64,000 nt of DNA from Dietzia aurantiaca. GTDB taxonomy: Bacteria > Actinomycetota > Actinomycetes > Mycobacteriales > Mycobacteriaceae. How positions within the stretch are numbered: position 1 is the first letter of the stretch; each line of letters starts with the position of its first letter. The DNA lies in NCBI RefSeq assembly GCF_021033825.1, contig NZ_JAIFXZ010000003.1, forward strand, positions 1-64,000, given 5' to 3'. Shown piece by piece: positions 51,828 to 59,790 of the stretch. The notes under the pieces were generated by a model, which ran no database searches, had not been told where the DNA came from, and worked only from the letters and a program-made list of their open reading frames with translations. The position numbers and the translations under genes are program-made.

Positions 51828-52301
51828 ATGTCCCACACCCTGTTCGCGCCGGTCGATCCCGCGATGCTGAAGATCGCGGCCACGATCGAGCGCTGCGGAA
51901 TCAACATCATCCATGTCGGCGAGGGCTGTGACTGCCGGGACTGTCACGCGGCCCCCATCCCTCCGGAGCAGGAGTTCGGGTACACGATCGGCCTCACCGA
52001 GCTGGGCCATCCGGAACTGCTGGTGCGCGGACTCGGCGGCCGGGAGTCGGCCGCGCTACTGAACAGGTGGGGGGACGTGGTCCTGGGCGGCGAGACACTC
52101 GATGCCGGACACCTGCTGTGCGAGGGACCTGGCGGACACACCTGGGAACTCGTGCCGGTCCACCGGCCCGATCGCACGCTGCGCTGGGCGGGCCTCTACT
52201 ACGGAGCCGCCGGCTCCGGGCCGCCCCCACTGCCCGGTGAGGTGACCGCACTGGAGCTGATCCCGGCCCGCCGGCCCTGCCCCTGCGGGGCCTGCGACTG
52301 A
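51828..52301 (+). CDS. DUF4262 domain protein
   Basis: The 157-residue cytosolic protein contains the DUF4262 pattern EFGYTIGLTELGHPELLVRGL, then AGHLLCEGPGGHTWELVPVH and LRWAGLYYG. It carries two Cys clusters, GCDCRDC near residue 35 and CPCGACD at the C terminus, that could bind a metal. Family function unknown. GAGGAG before the ATG marks the start. It is divergent from patatin by 186 bp and 43 bp upstream of aroD. Confidence 0.85.
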   Translation: MSHTLFAPVDPAMLKIAATIERCGINIIHVGEGCDCRDCHAAPIPPEQEFGYTIGLTELGHPELLVRGLGGRESAALLNRWGDVVLGGETLDAGHLLCEGPGGHTWELVPVHRPDRTLRWAGLYYGAAGSGPPPLPGEVTALELIPARRPCPCGACD

Positions 52302-52344
52302 TGCCCGGGCGGGCCGGCCGCCGACCCCGTCGTAGGGTTGAGCC

Positions 52345-53106
52345 ATGCCCCGCCATCAGCTGCGCCTGGACGCGAGTTCGCCGACGATCATCGTGCCGAT
52401 CACCGCGCGGGACCTCACCGAGCTCGACCAGAGCGCGGCGGCCTCGGCGGCTGCGCCGGCCGGTGCGGCCGCCGAGTGGCGGGTCGACCTCTTCACGCCG
52501 TTCACCGACGGCGGCGGGGCCGATCCGGCGCAGGCGGTCGCCGCGCTCGAACGGCTGGCGGGGCTCCTGCCGGACACTCCGATCCTCGCGACGTTCCGCA
52601 CCACCGCCGAGGGCGGGTCGGCCGAGATCGCCGCCGACTCCTACGTCGCGCTGATCGATGCCCTGGCCGCCACCGGCCTGGTCGCGGCTGTGGACGTGGA
52701 GTACCGGCACCCCGAGGCGGGTCGGGCGATCGCCGCGGCGCACCGGCACGGCGTTCCGGTCGTGGCTTCCAACCACGACTTCGACGCCACGCCCCCCACC
52801 GAGGAGATCGTGGCCCGACTCGAGGCCATGGAGACCGCCGGGGCGGACGTGGCCAAGATCGCGGTCATGCCGCACTCGGCCGCCGACGTGGTGTCGCTCC
52901 TCGACGCGACCGAGCGCCGCTACCGTCGGGCGCGGATCCCGCTCATCACCATGTCGATGGGTGCGTTGGGCGCGGTCACCCGTATCGGCGGAGGTGCGTT
53001 CGGGTCCGCGGCGACGTTCGCCACCGTCGGCGCGGCATCGGCGCCGGGCCAGCTCCCCGCCGACGGGGTGCGGGGCGCGCTGGACCTCCTGCACCGCGGG
53101 CGCTAG
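52345..53106 (+). CDS. aroD: Type I 3-dehydroquinate dehydratase
   Basis: The 253-residue class I enzyme has AAEWRVDLFTPF (EWRxD), TFRTTAEGG (usual TxRxxxEGG), DVEYR, VASNHDF, Schiff-base Lys171 in GADVAKIAVMP, and SMGALGAVTRIGGGAFGSAATF. It dehydrates 3-dehydroquinate to 3-dehydroshikimate. Mycobacteriales usually rely on type II AroQ, so this may serve quinate/shikimate catabolism or be a second enzyme. Stop abuts the convergent SRPBCC gene in a GCTAGCTAGC palindrome. Confidence 0.9.
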   Translation: MPRHQLRLDASSPTIIVPITARDLTELDQSAAASAAAPAGAAAEWRVDLFTPFTDGGGADPAQAVAALERLAGLLPDTPILATFRTTAEGGSAEIAADSYVALIDALAATGLVAAVDVEYRHPEAGRAIAAAHRHGVPVVASNHDFDATPPTEEIVARLEAMETAGADVAKIAVMPHSAADVVSLLDATERRYRRARIPLITMSMGALGAVTRIGGGAFGSAATFATVGAASAPGQLPADGVRGALDLLHRGR

Positions 53107-53547
53107 CTAGCCGTAGCGGCGCAGAACCTCCGTGCGCAAGCCCTTGGTGGCCGTGTCGGCGATGCTCTTCTGCGCCTTCTTGACCACCATGCCGGGGAGC
53201 TTGATCTTCAGGTCCACCTCGAGGTCGAAGATCACCTCGGTGGTGCCGTCGCCGTTGTCGGTGAGCCGGTAGCGCGCGTTCTGCAGCTTCTGTGAGCCGC
53301 TCTCGATCAGCGACCAGCTCACCTCGCCGTCGTACCACTCGTACCTGACGACCATCTCGTCGGTGACCCCGTACTGCGAGATCTTCTCCCACACGACGAT
53401 CGGCCAGCCGTCCGCGTCCTCCTCACGGACCTCCACCGCACGGTGGGCGTCCGACCAGTCGACGAGGGACCTGACGTCCGCCATGACCTCCATGATCTCG
53501 GGGATACCGGCCTCGATGGTGATGACGGATTGCACTGAGACTGCCAT
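53107..53547 (-). CDS. SRPBCC (polyketide cyclase-like) protein
   Basis: The 146-residue START-like fold protein begins VQSVITIEAGIPEIMEVMADV, then SLVDWSDAHRAVEV, EWYDGEVSWSLIESG and a C-terminal helix IKLPGMVVKKAQKSIADTATKGL. Small Corynebacteriales SRPBCC proteins of this kind bind hydrophobic ligands; the role is unknown. The start MAVSVQSV at 53547 avoids overlap with the divergent DUF1697 gene 49 bp away. Confidence 0.87.
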   Translation of the reverse strand: MAVSVQSVITIEAGIPEIMEVMADVRSLVDWSDAHRAVEVREEDADGWPIVVWEKISQYGVTDEMVVRYEWYDGEVSWSLIESGSQKLQNARYRLTDNGDGTTEVIFDLEVDLKIKLPGMVVKKAQKSIADTATKGLRTEVLRRYG

Positions 53548-53596
53548 GCCCAGTAAAGCTACCCTCACGCGCGCACAACAGTGCAAGGATCGGTGC

Positions 53597-54160
53597 ATGG
53601 CGGACCAGCACACGGACTCGGGCACATACCGCGCGGTGGCACTGCTGCGCGGGATCAACGTGGGCAAGGGCAACCGGATAGCGATGGCCGACCTCCGGTC
53701 CGTGACCGAGAAGGCCGGCTGCACGGCCGTCGCGACCGTCCTGGCCAGCGGAAACGTGGTGGTCACCGACCCCCGGCCCCCGGCCGAGCTGCGGCAGGCA
53801 CTCGAATCGGCCTACTCCGCGGCCTTCGGCTACGACGCGGTGGTTCAGGTCCTCACGCGCGACGCCGTCGCGGCGGCGGTCGACGCGTACCCGTTCGAGA
53901 CGCTCGACGAGCACCACGATTACCTGGTGTTCTCCGACTCCGAGGAGGTCACCGCACGAGTCCTGCGCGACATGACGAACGCGGTCCGGCCCGGCACCAC
54001 GGAAATCGTGGCGGCCGGGCCGGGCTGCGTGTACTGGCGGGTGTCCCGTGGCGATTCGTTGAAGTCCACGGCGGCGAAGGTCACTGCGGCCAGGGAGCAC
54101 GCGCGTCATCTCACCACCCGGAACCTCAAGACCCTGCACAAGATTCTCGCGCTGGGCTAG
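53597..54160 (+). CDS. DUF1697 domain protein
   Basis: The 187-residue cytosolic protein has YRAVALLRGINVGKGNRIAM, the DUF1697 start (LLRGINVGG-like), TVLASGNVVVTDP and a C-terminal helix LTTRNLKTLHKILAL. No catalytic function is known for the family. It is divergent from the SRPBCC gene and converges on the small ORF at 54183-54299. Confidence 0.9.
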   Translation: MADQHTDSGTYRAVALLRGINVGKGNRIAMADLRSVTEKAGCTAVATVLASGNVVVTDPRPPAELRQALESAYSAAFGYDAVVQVLTRDAVAAAVDAYPFETLDEHHDYLVFSDSEEVTARVLRDMTNAVRPGTTEIVAAGPGCVYWRVSRGDSLKSTAAKVTAAREHARHLTTRNLKTLHKILALG

Positions 54161-54182
54161 AGGCGGATCGGTCAGTGACTGA

Positions 54183-54299
54183 TCAGGGCGCCTCTACGGA
54201 CGCGCCGAGGGTGTCGACCAGGGCCGCCAGGGGGCCGAAGATGGCGGGGAAGATTCCGTCCCACATTGCCTGCAGCTGGGTGAGGTCGAACTGGGGCAT
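54183..54299 (-). CDS. Small ORF, 38-residue amphipathic peptide
   Basis: The minus strand has GAAGGAGAG, a near-perfect Shine-Dalgarno, 7 bases before an ATG at 54299. The frame codes 38 residues, beginning MPQFDLTQLQAMWDGIFPAI, continuing with a hydrophobic Gly/Pro/Ala stretch and ending VDTLGASVEAP. There is no signal peptide and almost no positive charge: two Asp, one Glu, no Lys or Arg. Size, acidity and lack of signal recall corynebacterial porin peptides PorA/PorH, but there is no sequence match I can claim. It lies alone between DUF1697 and the DUF2599 gene. Confidence 0.6.
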   Translation of the reverse strand: MPQFDLTQLQAMWDGIFPAIFGPLAALVDTLGASVEAP

Positions 54300-54422
54300 C
54301 GGTCACTCTCCTTCTATTCATGAACGGCGCGCGGCTGTTCCGCAGGCACCGCATTCCTATTGTCACAGGATCCAGGCACGCGTGCTCGTTTGCAACCCCG
54401 GCGCCGTGGCAGACTGCCTCCG

Positions 54423-54965
54423 ATGCCCCACCACGACGCCCGCCGATCCCTCGCCGCCGCATTCGTGGTGGTCACCCTGACCACGGTCGGGTGCTCGACC
54501 GGCGCATCCGGGAAGGAGGAAACGGCTGTGGGGTCGGACGCCCCGGCTACGTCGAGCTCCTCGCCCTCGCCATCGACCGGGCCGCCGTCGACCGGGCTGA
54601 CGGCGTCGTCGTCGACCCCGTCGCCACGTCCTTCGTCGCCCGCACCGGCCCCCGCCACTCCGCCGTTCGTCGCGTCGGCGACCTGGGGCGACTCCGACTT
54701 CGGGGTCACCCTTCGCGTGGCACCGACACCCTCGGCGCTCCGGGCGACCGGCCCCGCCGACGCGGCCACGGCCTGGGCCGAGGTGCTGCGCCTGGCCCCC
54801 GACGCGGACACCCCCGGCATGCGCGAGCAGTTCGACTGCCACTGGACCTGGGCGCGGCTGCTCGAGCCGGACAAGCCCACGTGGAACCTCGAACCGTGGC
54901 GGCCCGAGGTGACGGCTGACGTGATGCTGCTGGAGGGCTGCAATCCGGGAGGGCCGGAGGTATGA
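54423..54965 (+). CDS. DUF2599-type lipoprotein
   Basis: The 180-residue exported lipoprotein has signal and lipobox TVGCS. A Ser/Thr/Pro-rich linker (about 27-80) follows, then a domain with SATWGDSDFGVTLRVAPTPS, DADTPGMREQFDCHWTWARL and KPTWNLEPWRPEV, ending LEGCNPGG. This agrees with DUF2599 as I remember it, a secreted family of Mycobacteriales with no assigned role; two Cys in the domain may form a disulfide. The stop overlaps the hydrolase gene by 4 bp. Confidence 0.82.
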   Translation: MPHHDARRSLAAAFVVVTLTTVGCSTGASGKEETAVGSDAPATSSSSPSPSTGPPSTGLTASSSTPSPRPSSPAPAPATPPFVASATWGDSDFGVTLRVAPTPSALRATGPADAATAWAEVLRLAPDADTPGMREQFDCHWTWARLLEPDKPTWNLEPWRPEVTADVMLLEGCNPGGPEV

Positions 54966-55789
54966 CGACGACGAGGTCCGCGCACACCGGCGCCGACGGG
55001 GACGGGGCGGGCCTGGCCCGCGATCTCCGGGGCGTCGGGACCCCGGTGGTGCAGCTGCACGGACTGTCCTCGAGTCGGCGCCGCGATGAACTGTGGGGCC
55101 TGGACCTCACGGCGGGCCGGGAGGGACTGCGCGTCCTGCGTTATGACGCGCGCGGCCATGGCCGGTCGCCCGGATCGCCCGATCCGGCCGCGTACACGTG
55201 GCCCGCGCTCGCCGGGGACCTGCTGGGACTGCTCGACGAGGTCTTCCCCGGCCGCGCGGTGCACGGGGTGGGCACGTCGATGGGGACGGCGACCCTGCTC
55301 ACGGCTGCCGTGGCCGAGCCGGCGCGGTTCGCCTCCCTCACGCTGGGGATCCCGCCGACCGCGTGGGAACGGCGCGCGGAGCAGTCGAAGCTCTACGAGC
55401 TGGGCGCGCGGCAGGTGGCGCGGTGGGGCGTGGCCCGGTGGGCGGAGCTGACCCACCGGCCGCCCACCTCGCCGGCGATCGACCCGGACCGCCCGTTCCT
55501 GCCGCCGGATGTGGCGGACGAGTGGCTGCCGGCGGCGTTCCGGGGCGCGGCGGCCTCCGATCTTCCGTCGCGGGACGAGGTGTCGCGGCTGACGATGCCG
55601 GTTCTGCTGCTGGCCTGGCCGGACGACGCCTCGCATCCGCTGGAGGTGGCCGCGGAGCTGGCGGGGCTGCTGCCCGATGCACGCCTCGAGGTCGCCCGCT
55701 CCCCGGCGGAGGTCGAGGCGTGGCCGCGGGCGGTGTCGGACTTCATCGAGGGCCTCACTGACGAGACCGGAGCAGCCCCGCCCCGGTAG
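54962..55789 (+). CDS. Alpha/beta hydrolase
   Basis: The 275-residue alpha/beta hydrolase has VVQLHGLSSSRRRDELWGLD, LRVLRYDARGHGRS, nucleophile VHGVGTSMGTATLLTAA (GTSMG) and acid region MPVLLLAWPDDASHPLEVA. The usual late GH pair is replaced by SPAEVEAWPRAVSDFI, so the catalytic histidine is not obvious. It resembles 3-oxoadipate enol-lactonase-like enzymes. It is coupled to the DUF2599 gene and overlaps the convergent PAS-LuxR gene by 35 bp. Confidence 0.85.
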   Translation: MTTTRSAHTGADGDGAGLARDLRGVGTPVVQLHGLSSSRRRDELWGLDLTAGREGLRVLRYDARGHGRSPGSPDPAAYTWPALAGDLLGLLDEVFPGRAVHGVGTSMGTATLLTAAVAEPARFASLTLGIPPTAWERRAEQSKLYELGARQVARWGVARWAELTHRPPTSPAIDPDRPFLPPDVADEWLPAAFRGAAASDLPSRDEVSRLTMPVLLLAWPDDASHPLEVAAELAGLLPDARLEVARSPAEVEAWPRAVSDFIEGLTDETGAAPPR

Positions 55790-56507
55790 CGCGGGTGGCC
55801 ACCGCGGCGCGACTACGGGCGCCGAGCCTGGTGATAATGCGGCTGACGCGGTCCTTGACCGTGTGCACGCTCAAGTGGACCCGGTCGGAGATCTCCTGGT
55901 TGGAGTAGCCGTCGGCGATCAGGGCGATGATCTCGAGATCGTCCTGCAGCCCCATCACGCGCGCCGTCTCGAGCTGGAGCGAGCTCTCCACGGCGTCGAG
56001 CGCCTGTTCCGTCCGCCCCGGGTCACCGCCGGCGCGGCCGACCATGAGGTTGAGGCGTCGGTAGACCTCGAGCGCGGCGCGCTGCTGCTCCTCGAGGAGT
56101 TCCAGGCGCCTGGTCTTGGTGGCCAGGTTCGCCTGGAGTCGGCGCAGCTCGGTCATGTCCCGGCCGACGCCCTGCCGGCCGACCAGCCGGCCGTCGCGGT
56201 AGATGTTCCCGGCGTGGATCTCCAGGTCGCGGAGCTGGCCGTCCGGCTGCAGGATCCGGGTCTCGAAGTAGCGTCCCGGGTCGGCGCTGGCCATCCCCAG
56301 TCGGAAGTGCTCGACGGTCTCCGCGAGGGCGTCGGGGTCGATGACCTTGGAGAAGTGCTCGCCGATCAGATCCGCGACGTCCCAGCCGAAGATCCGCTCG
56401 CCGGCGGGGTTGATGTAGGTGAACCTGCCGTCGGTGTCGACGGCGTAGACGATATCCGCCAGGCGGGCCAGGAGGTCCCGATAGTCGAGGGACGGATCGT
56501 CGTGCAT
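55755..56507 (-). CDS. PAS-LuxR regulator
   Basis: The 250-residue regulator has a PAS domain (about 8-125, with DIVYAVDTDGRFTYINPAGE and a PAC segment GRQGVGRDMTELRRL). A coiled-coil linker (about 122-150) and a LuxR/GerE helix-turn-helix follow (about 185-245, LIADGYSNQEISDRVHLSV and HTVKDRVSRIITRLGARSR). It probably senses a small ligand or redox state and acts on DNA. It is divergent from the fadD gene with a 173-bp spacer and is the likely regulator of it. Confidence 0.9.
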   Translation of the reverse strand: MHDDPSLDYRDLLARLADIVYAVDTDGRFTYINPAGERIFGWDVADLIGEHFSKVIDPDALAETVEHFRLGMASADPGRYFETRILQPDGQLRDLEIHAGNIYRDGRLVGRQGVGRDMTELRRLQANLATKTRRLELLEEQQRAALEVYRRLNLMVGRAGGDPGRTEQALDAVESSLQLETARVMGLQDDLEIIALIADGYSNQEISDRVHLSVHTVKDRVSRIITRLGARSRAAVATRATGAGLLRSRQ

Positions 56508-56638
56508 CAGCCCAGGCTACGGCAGCGTGCGTGTCCGACCCGGCCTGCCGGGGCCGGCACCCGTTCGGGTGCTCTTCCACGACCTCCGGGGGTGTCGCCG
56601 CGCCCGCGAACTGGCCGAGAATGTGAGGCAGACGACAC

Positions 56639-56670
56639 TGCGACGACCCCGACGACCCCGACGACCCCCA
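56639..56670. repeat. Short tandem repeat (CGACGACCCC)n
   Basis: Three copies of the 9-10-bp unit CGACGACCCC lie just before the Shine-Dalgarno of the acyl-CoA synthetase gene. Copy number changes could alter the leader. Confidence 0.7.
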
Positions 56671-56680
56671 GGAAACCACC

Positions 56681-58339
56681 GTGACCTCCACCGCCACCCC
56701 GTCCGTCTCCGCTATCGCCACCCGCCTGGCGGAGTCGGGCACCCTCGCCGACCTGTTCCTCGCCACGGCCGCCGCCCACCCGGACGCGTTCGCGCTCCGC
56801 TCCCACGAGACGGGAGCCGAGGTCACGTACGCACAGGCCCGGGCGCGGGTGGGGGCGATCGCCGGCACGCTCCGCGAGCTGGGTGTGGCCCCGGGCGAAC
56901 CGGTCGCGCTGATGCTGCGCAACCGGCCGGAGTTCCACCTCGTGGACACCGCCGTGATGATGCTCGGCGCCGTGCCGTTCAGTCTCTACAACACGTCGGC
57001 GCCGGATCAGCTCGCCTACGTTCTGGCGGACGCCGGTGTGAAGACCATAGTGACCGAGTCGGCGTTCGTCGAGGTCCTCGAGGCTGCGCGGGGCAATGCC
57101 CTGACAGTGGAGCGGCTCGTCCTGGTGGACGAGAACGCGGACGACCACGACGACCTGCTGGGCGAGTTGGCCGCCGAAGAGACCGGTTTCGACTTCTCCT
57201 GCGCCGAGGCGATCCGCCCCGACGACCTGCTGACGCTCATCTACACCTCCGGCACCACGGGACCTCAGAAGGGCGTCGAGCTGACCCACGAGGGCATGCT
57301 CACGCAGCTTCGCGGGGTCCATGCCGCGGTCCCGCTGCCGGGACACGGGCGTCAGATCTCGTTCCTGCCCGCGGCCCACGTGGCCGATCGCTGGACCTCG
57401 CACTACTCCGGCTTCATGGCCTACGCCAACACGGTGACGTGCGTGGCCGACATGGCGGAGCTGCCGGCCGCGCTCGCGGCCACACGCCCGACCCTGTTCG
57501 GCGCCGTCCCGCGGGTGTGGGAGAAACTCAAGGCCGCGCTCGAGGCGGGCTACCCGGGTGACGCGGTGGCCGACTCCGTCGCGAACCCGCAGGTAGCCGA
57601 GGCGCTGCGGGTCAAGATCGGACTCGACGAGGCCCGCTGGGTCGTGACCGGGGCGGCGCCGACCCCTCGCGGTGTCCTGGAGTTCTTCACAGCTCTGGGT
57701 CTCCCACTGTGCGAGATGCTGGGCATGTCCGAGGTCTCGTGCTGCGTGGCCACCAACACCCCGGACGCCATCAAGCTCGGGAGCGTCGGAAAACCTCTCG
57801 ACACCGTCGAGGTCCGGATCGCCGAGGACGGCGAGGTGGCGGTGCGCGGCCCGCAGGTCATGCGCGGGTACCGCGGTGCGCCGGAGAAGACCGCCGAGGC
57901 GATCGACGGCGACGGGTGGCTCCACACGGGCGATATCGGCCGGCTCGACGAGGACGGGTACCTGTGGATCGTCGACCGCAAGAAGGAGCTGATCATCAAC
58001 GCAACCGGCAAGAATATGTCCCCGGCCAACATCGAGATGGCCGTCCGCTCGGCGGGCAACGCGATCTCCCACGTGGCCGTGATCGGCGATCAGCGCCCCT
58101 ACAACGTCGCCCTGATCGTGGCGGACCCGCAGCGGGCGGGCGACCCGGGACTCGAGGAGACGATCCGGGCGCAGGTCGATCGCGCCAACGCCACGCTGTC
58201 GCGGGTCGAGCAGATCAAGAAGTACACGGTGCTGCGGCAGGACTGGCGCCCCGGTCACGAGCTCACGCCCACGATGAAGCTGCGGCGCCGGGTGGTCGAC
58301 GATCTCTACGCGGCGGAGATCGAGCAACTCTTCGCCTGA
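56681..58339 (+). CDS. Long-chain acyl-CoA synthetase (FadD type)
   Basis: The 552-residue AMP-forming enzyme has ATP site TLIYTSGTTGPQKGVELTHE, GAAPTPRGVLEFFTALGL, and MLGMSEVSCCVATNTP. GWLHTGDIGRLDEDGYLWIV and DRKKELIINATGKNMSPANI follow, the DR and K of the C-terminal lid. It activates fatty acids to acyl-CoA, or to acyl-AMP in some FadD proteins. GTG at 56681 after AGGAAACC is the start. It is divergent from the PAS-LuxR regulator. Confidence 0.93.
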   Translation: MTSTATPSVSAIATRLAESGTLADLFLATAAAHPDAFALRSHETGAEVTYAQARARVGAIAGTLRELGVAPGEPVALMLRNRPEFHLVDTAVMMLGAVPFSLYNTSAPDQLAYVLADAGVKTIVTESAFVEVLEAARGNALTVERLVLVDENADDHDDLLGELAAEETGFDFSCAEAIRPDDLLTLIYTSGTTGPQKGVELTHEGMLTQLRGVHAAVPLPGHGRQISFLPAAHVADRWTSHYSGFMAYANTVTCVADMAELPAALAATRPTLFGAVPRVWEKLKAALEAGYPGDAVADSVANPQVAEALRVKIGLDEARWVVTGAAPTPRGVLEFFTALGLPLCEMLGMSEVSCCVATNTPDAIKLGSVGKPLDTVEVRIAEDGEVAVRGPQVMRGYRGAPEKTAEAIDGDGWLHTGDIGRLDEDGYLWIVDRKKELIINATGKNMSPANIEMAVRSAGNAISHVAVIGDQRPYNVALIVADPQRAGDPGLEETIRAQVDRANATLSRVEQIKKYTVLRQDWRPGHELTPTMKLRRRVVDDLYAAEIEQLFA

Positions 58340-58395
58340 GCGCGGCCTCCGGCCTCCGGTGGCGCGCCGCCGCGGCGCATCCACACAATGGGGCC

Positions 58396-59790
58396 ATGCG
58401 TGAGAAGCAGCGAACGATCATCGACGCCCTGAGGGTCCGGCCCGAGATCGACCCGGCCGCCGAGATCGAGCGGCGGATCCGGTTCCTGGTCGACTATCTG
58501 CACGCGAGTGGGGCCCGCGGCTATGTGCTGGGCGTCTCCGGCGGCGTCGACTCCACTCTCGCCGCCCGCCTGGCGCAGCTGGCCGTGGAGCGCGTGCGCG
58601 CCGACGGCGGCGAGGCGTGGTTCGTCGGGATGCGCCTGCCCTACAAGGTGCAGCACGACGAGGCCGACGCGGCGGCCGCCGTGGAGTTCATCGGCGCCGA
58701 CGAGGTGCTCACCGTCAACGTGGCGCCCGGCGTCGACGCCCTCGACACCGAGATCGCCCGGGCCGCGGGCGCAGAACTGACGGACTTCACCAAGGGCAAC
58801 GCCAAGGCCCGCCACCGGATGGTCGCCCAGTACGCGCTGGCCGGGGACCGGGGGCTGCTGGTGATCGGCGCGGACCACGCGGCGGAGAACGTCACCGCGT
58901 TCTTCACCAAGTTCGGCGACGGCGCCGCGGACGTCCTGCCGCTGTCCGGCCTGGACAAGCGCCAGTGCCGAGCGCTGCTCCGGCACCTGGACGCCCCGCG
59001 CCAGCTGTGGGCCAAGGTCCCCACCGCCGACCTGCTCGATGAGAACGTCGGGCAGACCGACGAGGACGAGCTCGGCCTGCGTTACGACGACATCGACGAC
59101 TACCTCGAGGGCCGCGACGTCCCGGACGCGGCGGCCGAGCGCATCGAGGCGGCGTGGGACCGGGGCCGCCACAAGCGCACCATGCCGGTCGCCGCGTCCG
59201 ACACGTGGTGGCGCCCCGGGCCGCCGACCGCGCTCGCGGTGATCGACATGCAGAACTCGTATTTCGAGTTCCCGGACCTGGCGAAGGTGCGCGACGAGCT
59301 GGTCGCGCGCGTCAACGAGCTCATCGCCGCCGCCCGCGGCGCCGGCCGGCCCGTGGTGTTGGTGCGGACCGAGCACGCCCGTGACGGTTCCACGTGGACC
59401 CTCAACATGTGCGACGACGACGAGGGGTTCGCTTTCCCGGGAACGGAGCAGGCCCAATTCCTGGACGGCCTGGACACCGGCGAGCATGTGGAGGTGGTCA
59501 AGACCCGCGACAGCGCGTTCTTCAAGACCTCGCTCGCCGCCGAGTTGGCCCGGCTGGGGGTGGACCACCTGCTGCTGTGCGGCGTCTCGACGCACAGCTG
59601 CGTGTCACAGACCGCGATCGACGGGTTCGCGGAGAACGTCCACATCGCGGTGGCGCGCGACGCCATCGCCTCGGATGACGCCGCGCTGTCCGCCGCGCTG
59701 CTGGAGTTCCTGGCCGACCAGATGCGCCAGCCGATCATCGATCAGTCGGCGGCCCTGGAGCTGCTCCGGACCGGCGACTGGCCGGACTAG
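58396..59790 (+). CDS. nadE: NAD synthetase fused to a cysteine hydrolase
   Basis: The 464-residue single frame has two complete domains. Residues 1-270 are an ammonia-dependent NadE: LGVSGGVDSTLAARLAQL (SGGxDST P-loop), KGNAKARHRMVAQYALAG, GADHAAENVTAFFTKFGDG, VPTADLLDENVGQTDEDELG and closing HKRTMP. Residues 273-464 are an isochorismatase-like hydrolase with Asp284 (VIDMQNSYFEF), Lys369 (VVKTRDSAFFKTS) and Cys402 (GVSTHSCVSQT), an intact triad. NadE amidates nicotinate adenine dinucleotide using NH3. Hydrolases of the second family often release NH3, so the fusion may supply it. Mycobacteria instead use a glutaminase-NadE fusion. Shares CTAG stop with pirin. Confidence 0.93.
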   Translation: MREKQRTIIDALRVRPEIDPAAEIERRIRFLVDYLHASGARGYVLGVSGGVDSTLAARLAQLAVERVRADGGEAWFVGMRLPYKVQHDEADAAAAVEFIGADEVLTVNVAPGVDALDTEIARAAGAELTDFTKGNAKARHRMVAQYALAGDRGLLVIGADHAAENVTAFFTKFGDGAADVLPLSGLDKRQCRALLRHLDAPRQLWAKVPTADLLDENVGQTDEDELGLRYDDIDDYLEGRDVPDAAAERIEAAWDRGRHKRTMPVAASDTWWRPGPPTALAVIDMQNSYFEFPDLAKVRDELVARVNELIAAARGAGRPVVLVRTEHARDGSTWTLNMCDDDEGFAFPGTEQAQFLDGLDTGEHVEVVKTRDSAFFKTSLAAELARLGVDHLLLCGVSTHSCVSQTAIDGFAENVHIAVARDAIASDDAALSAALLEFLADQMRQPIIDQSAALELLRTGDWPD

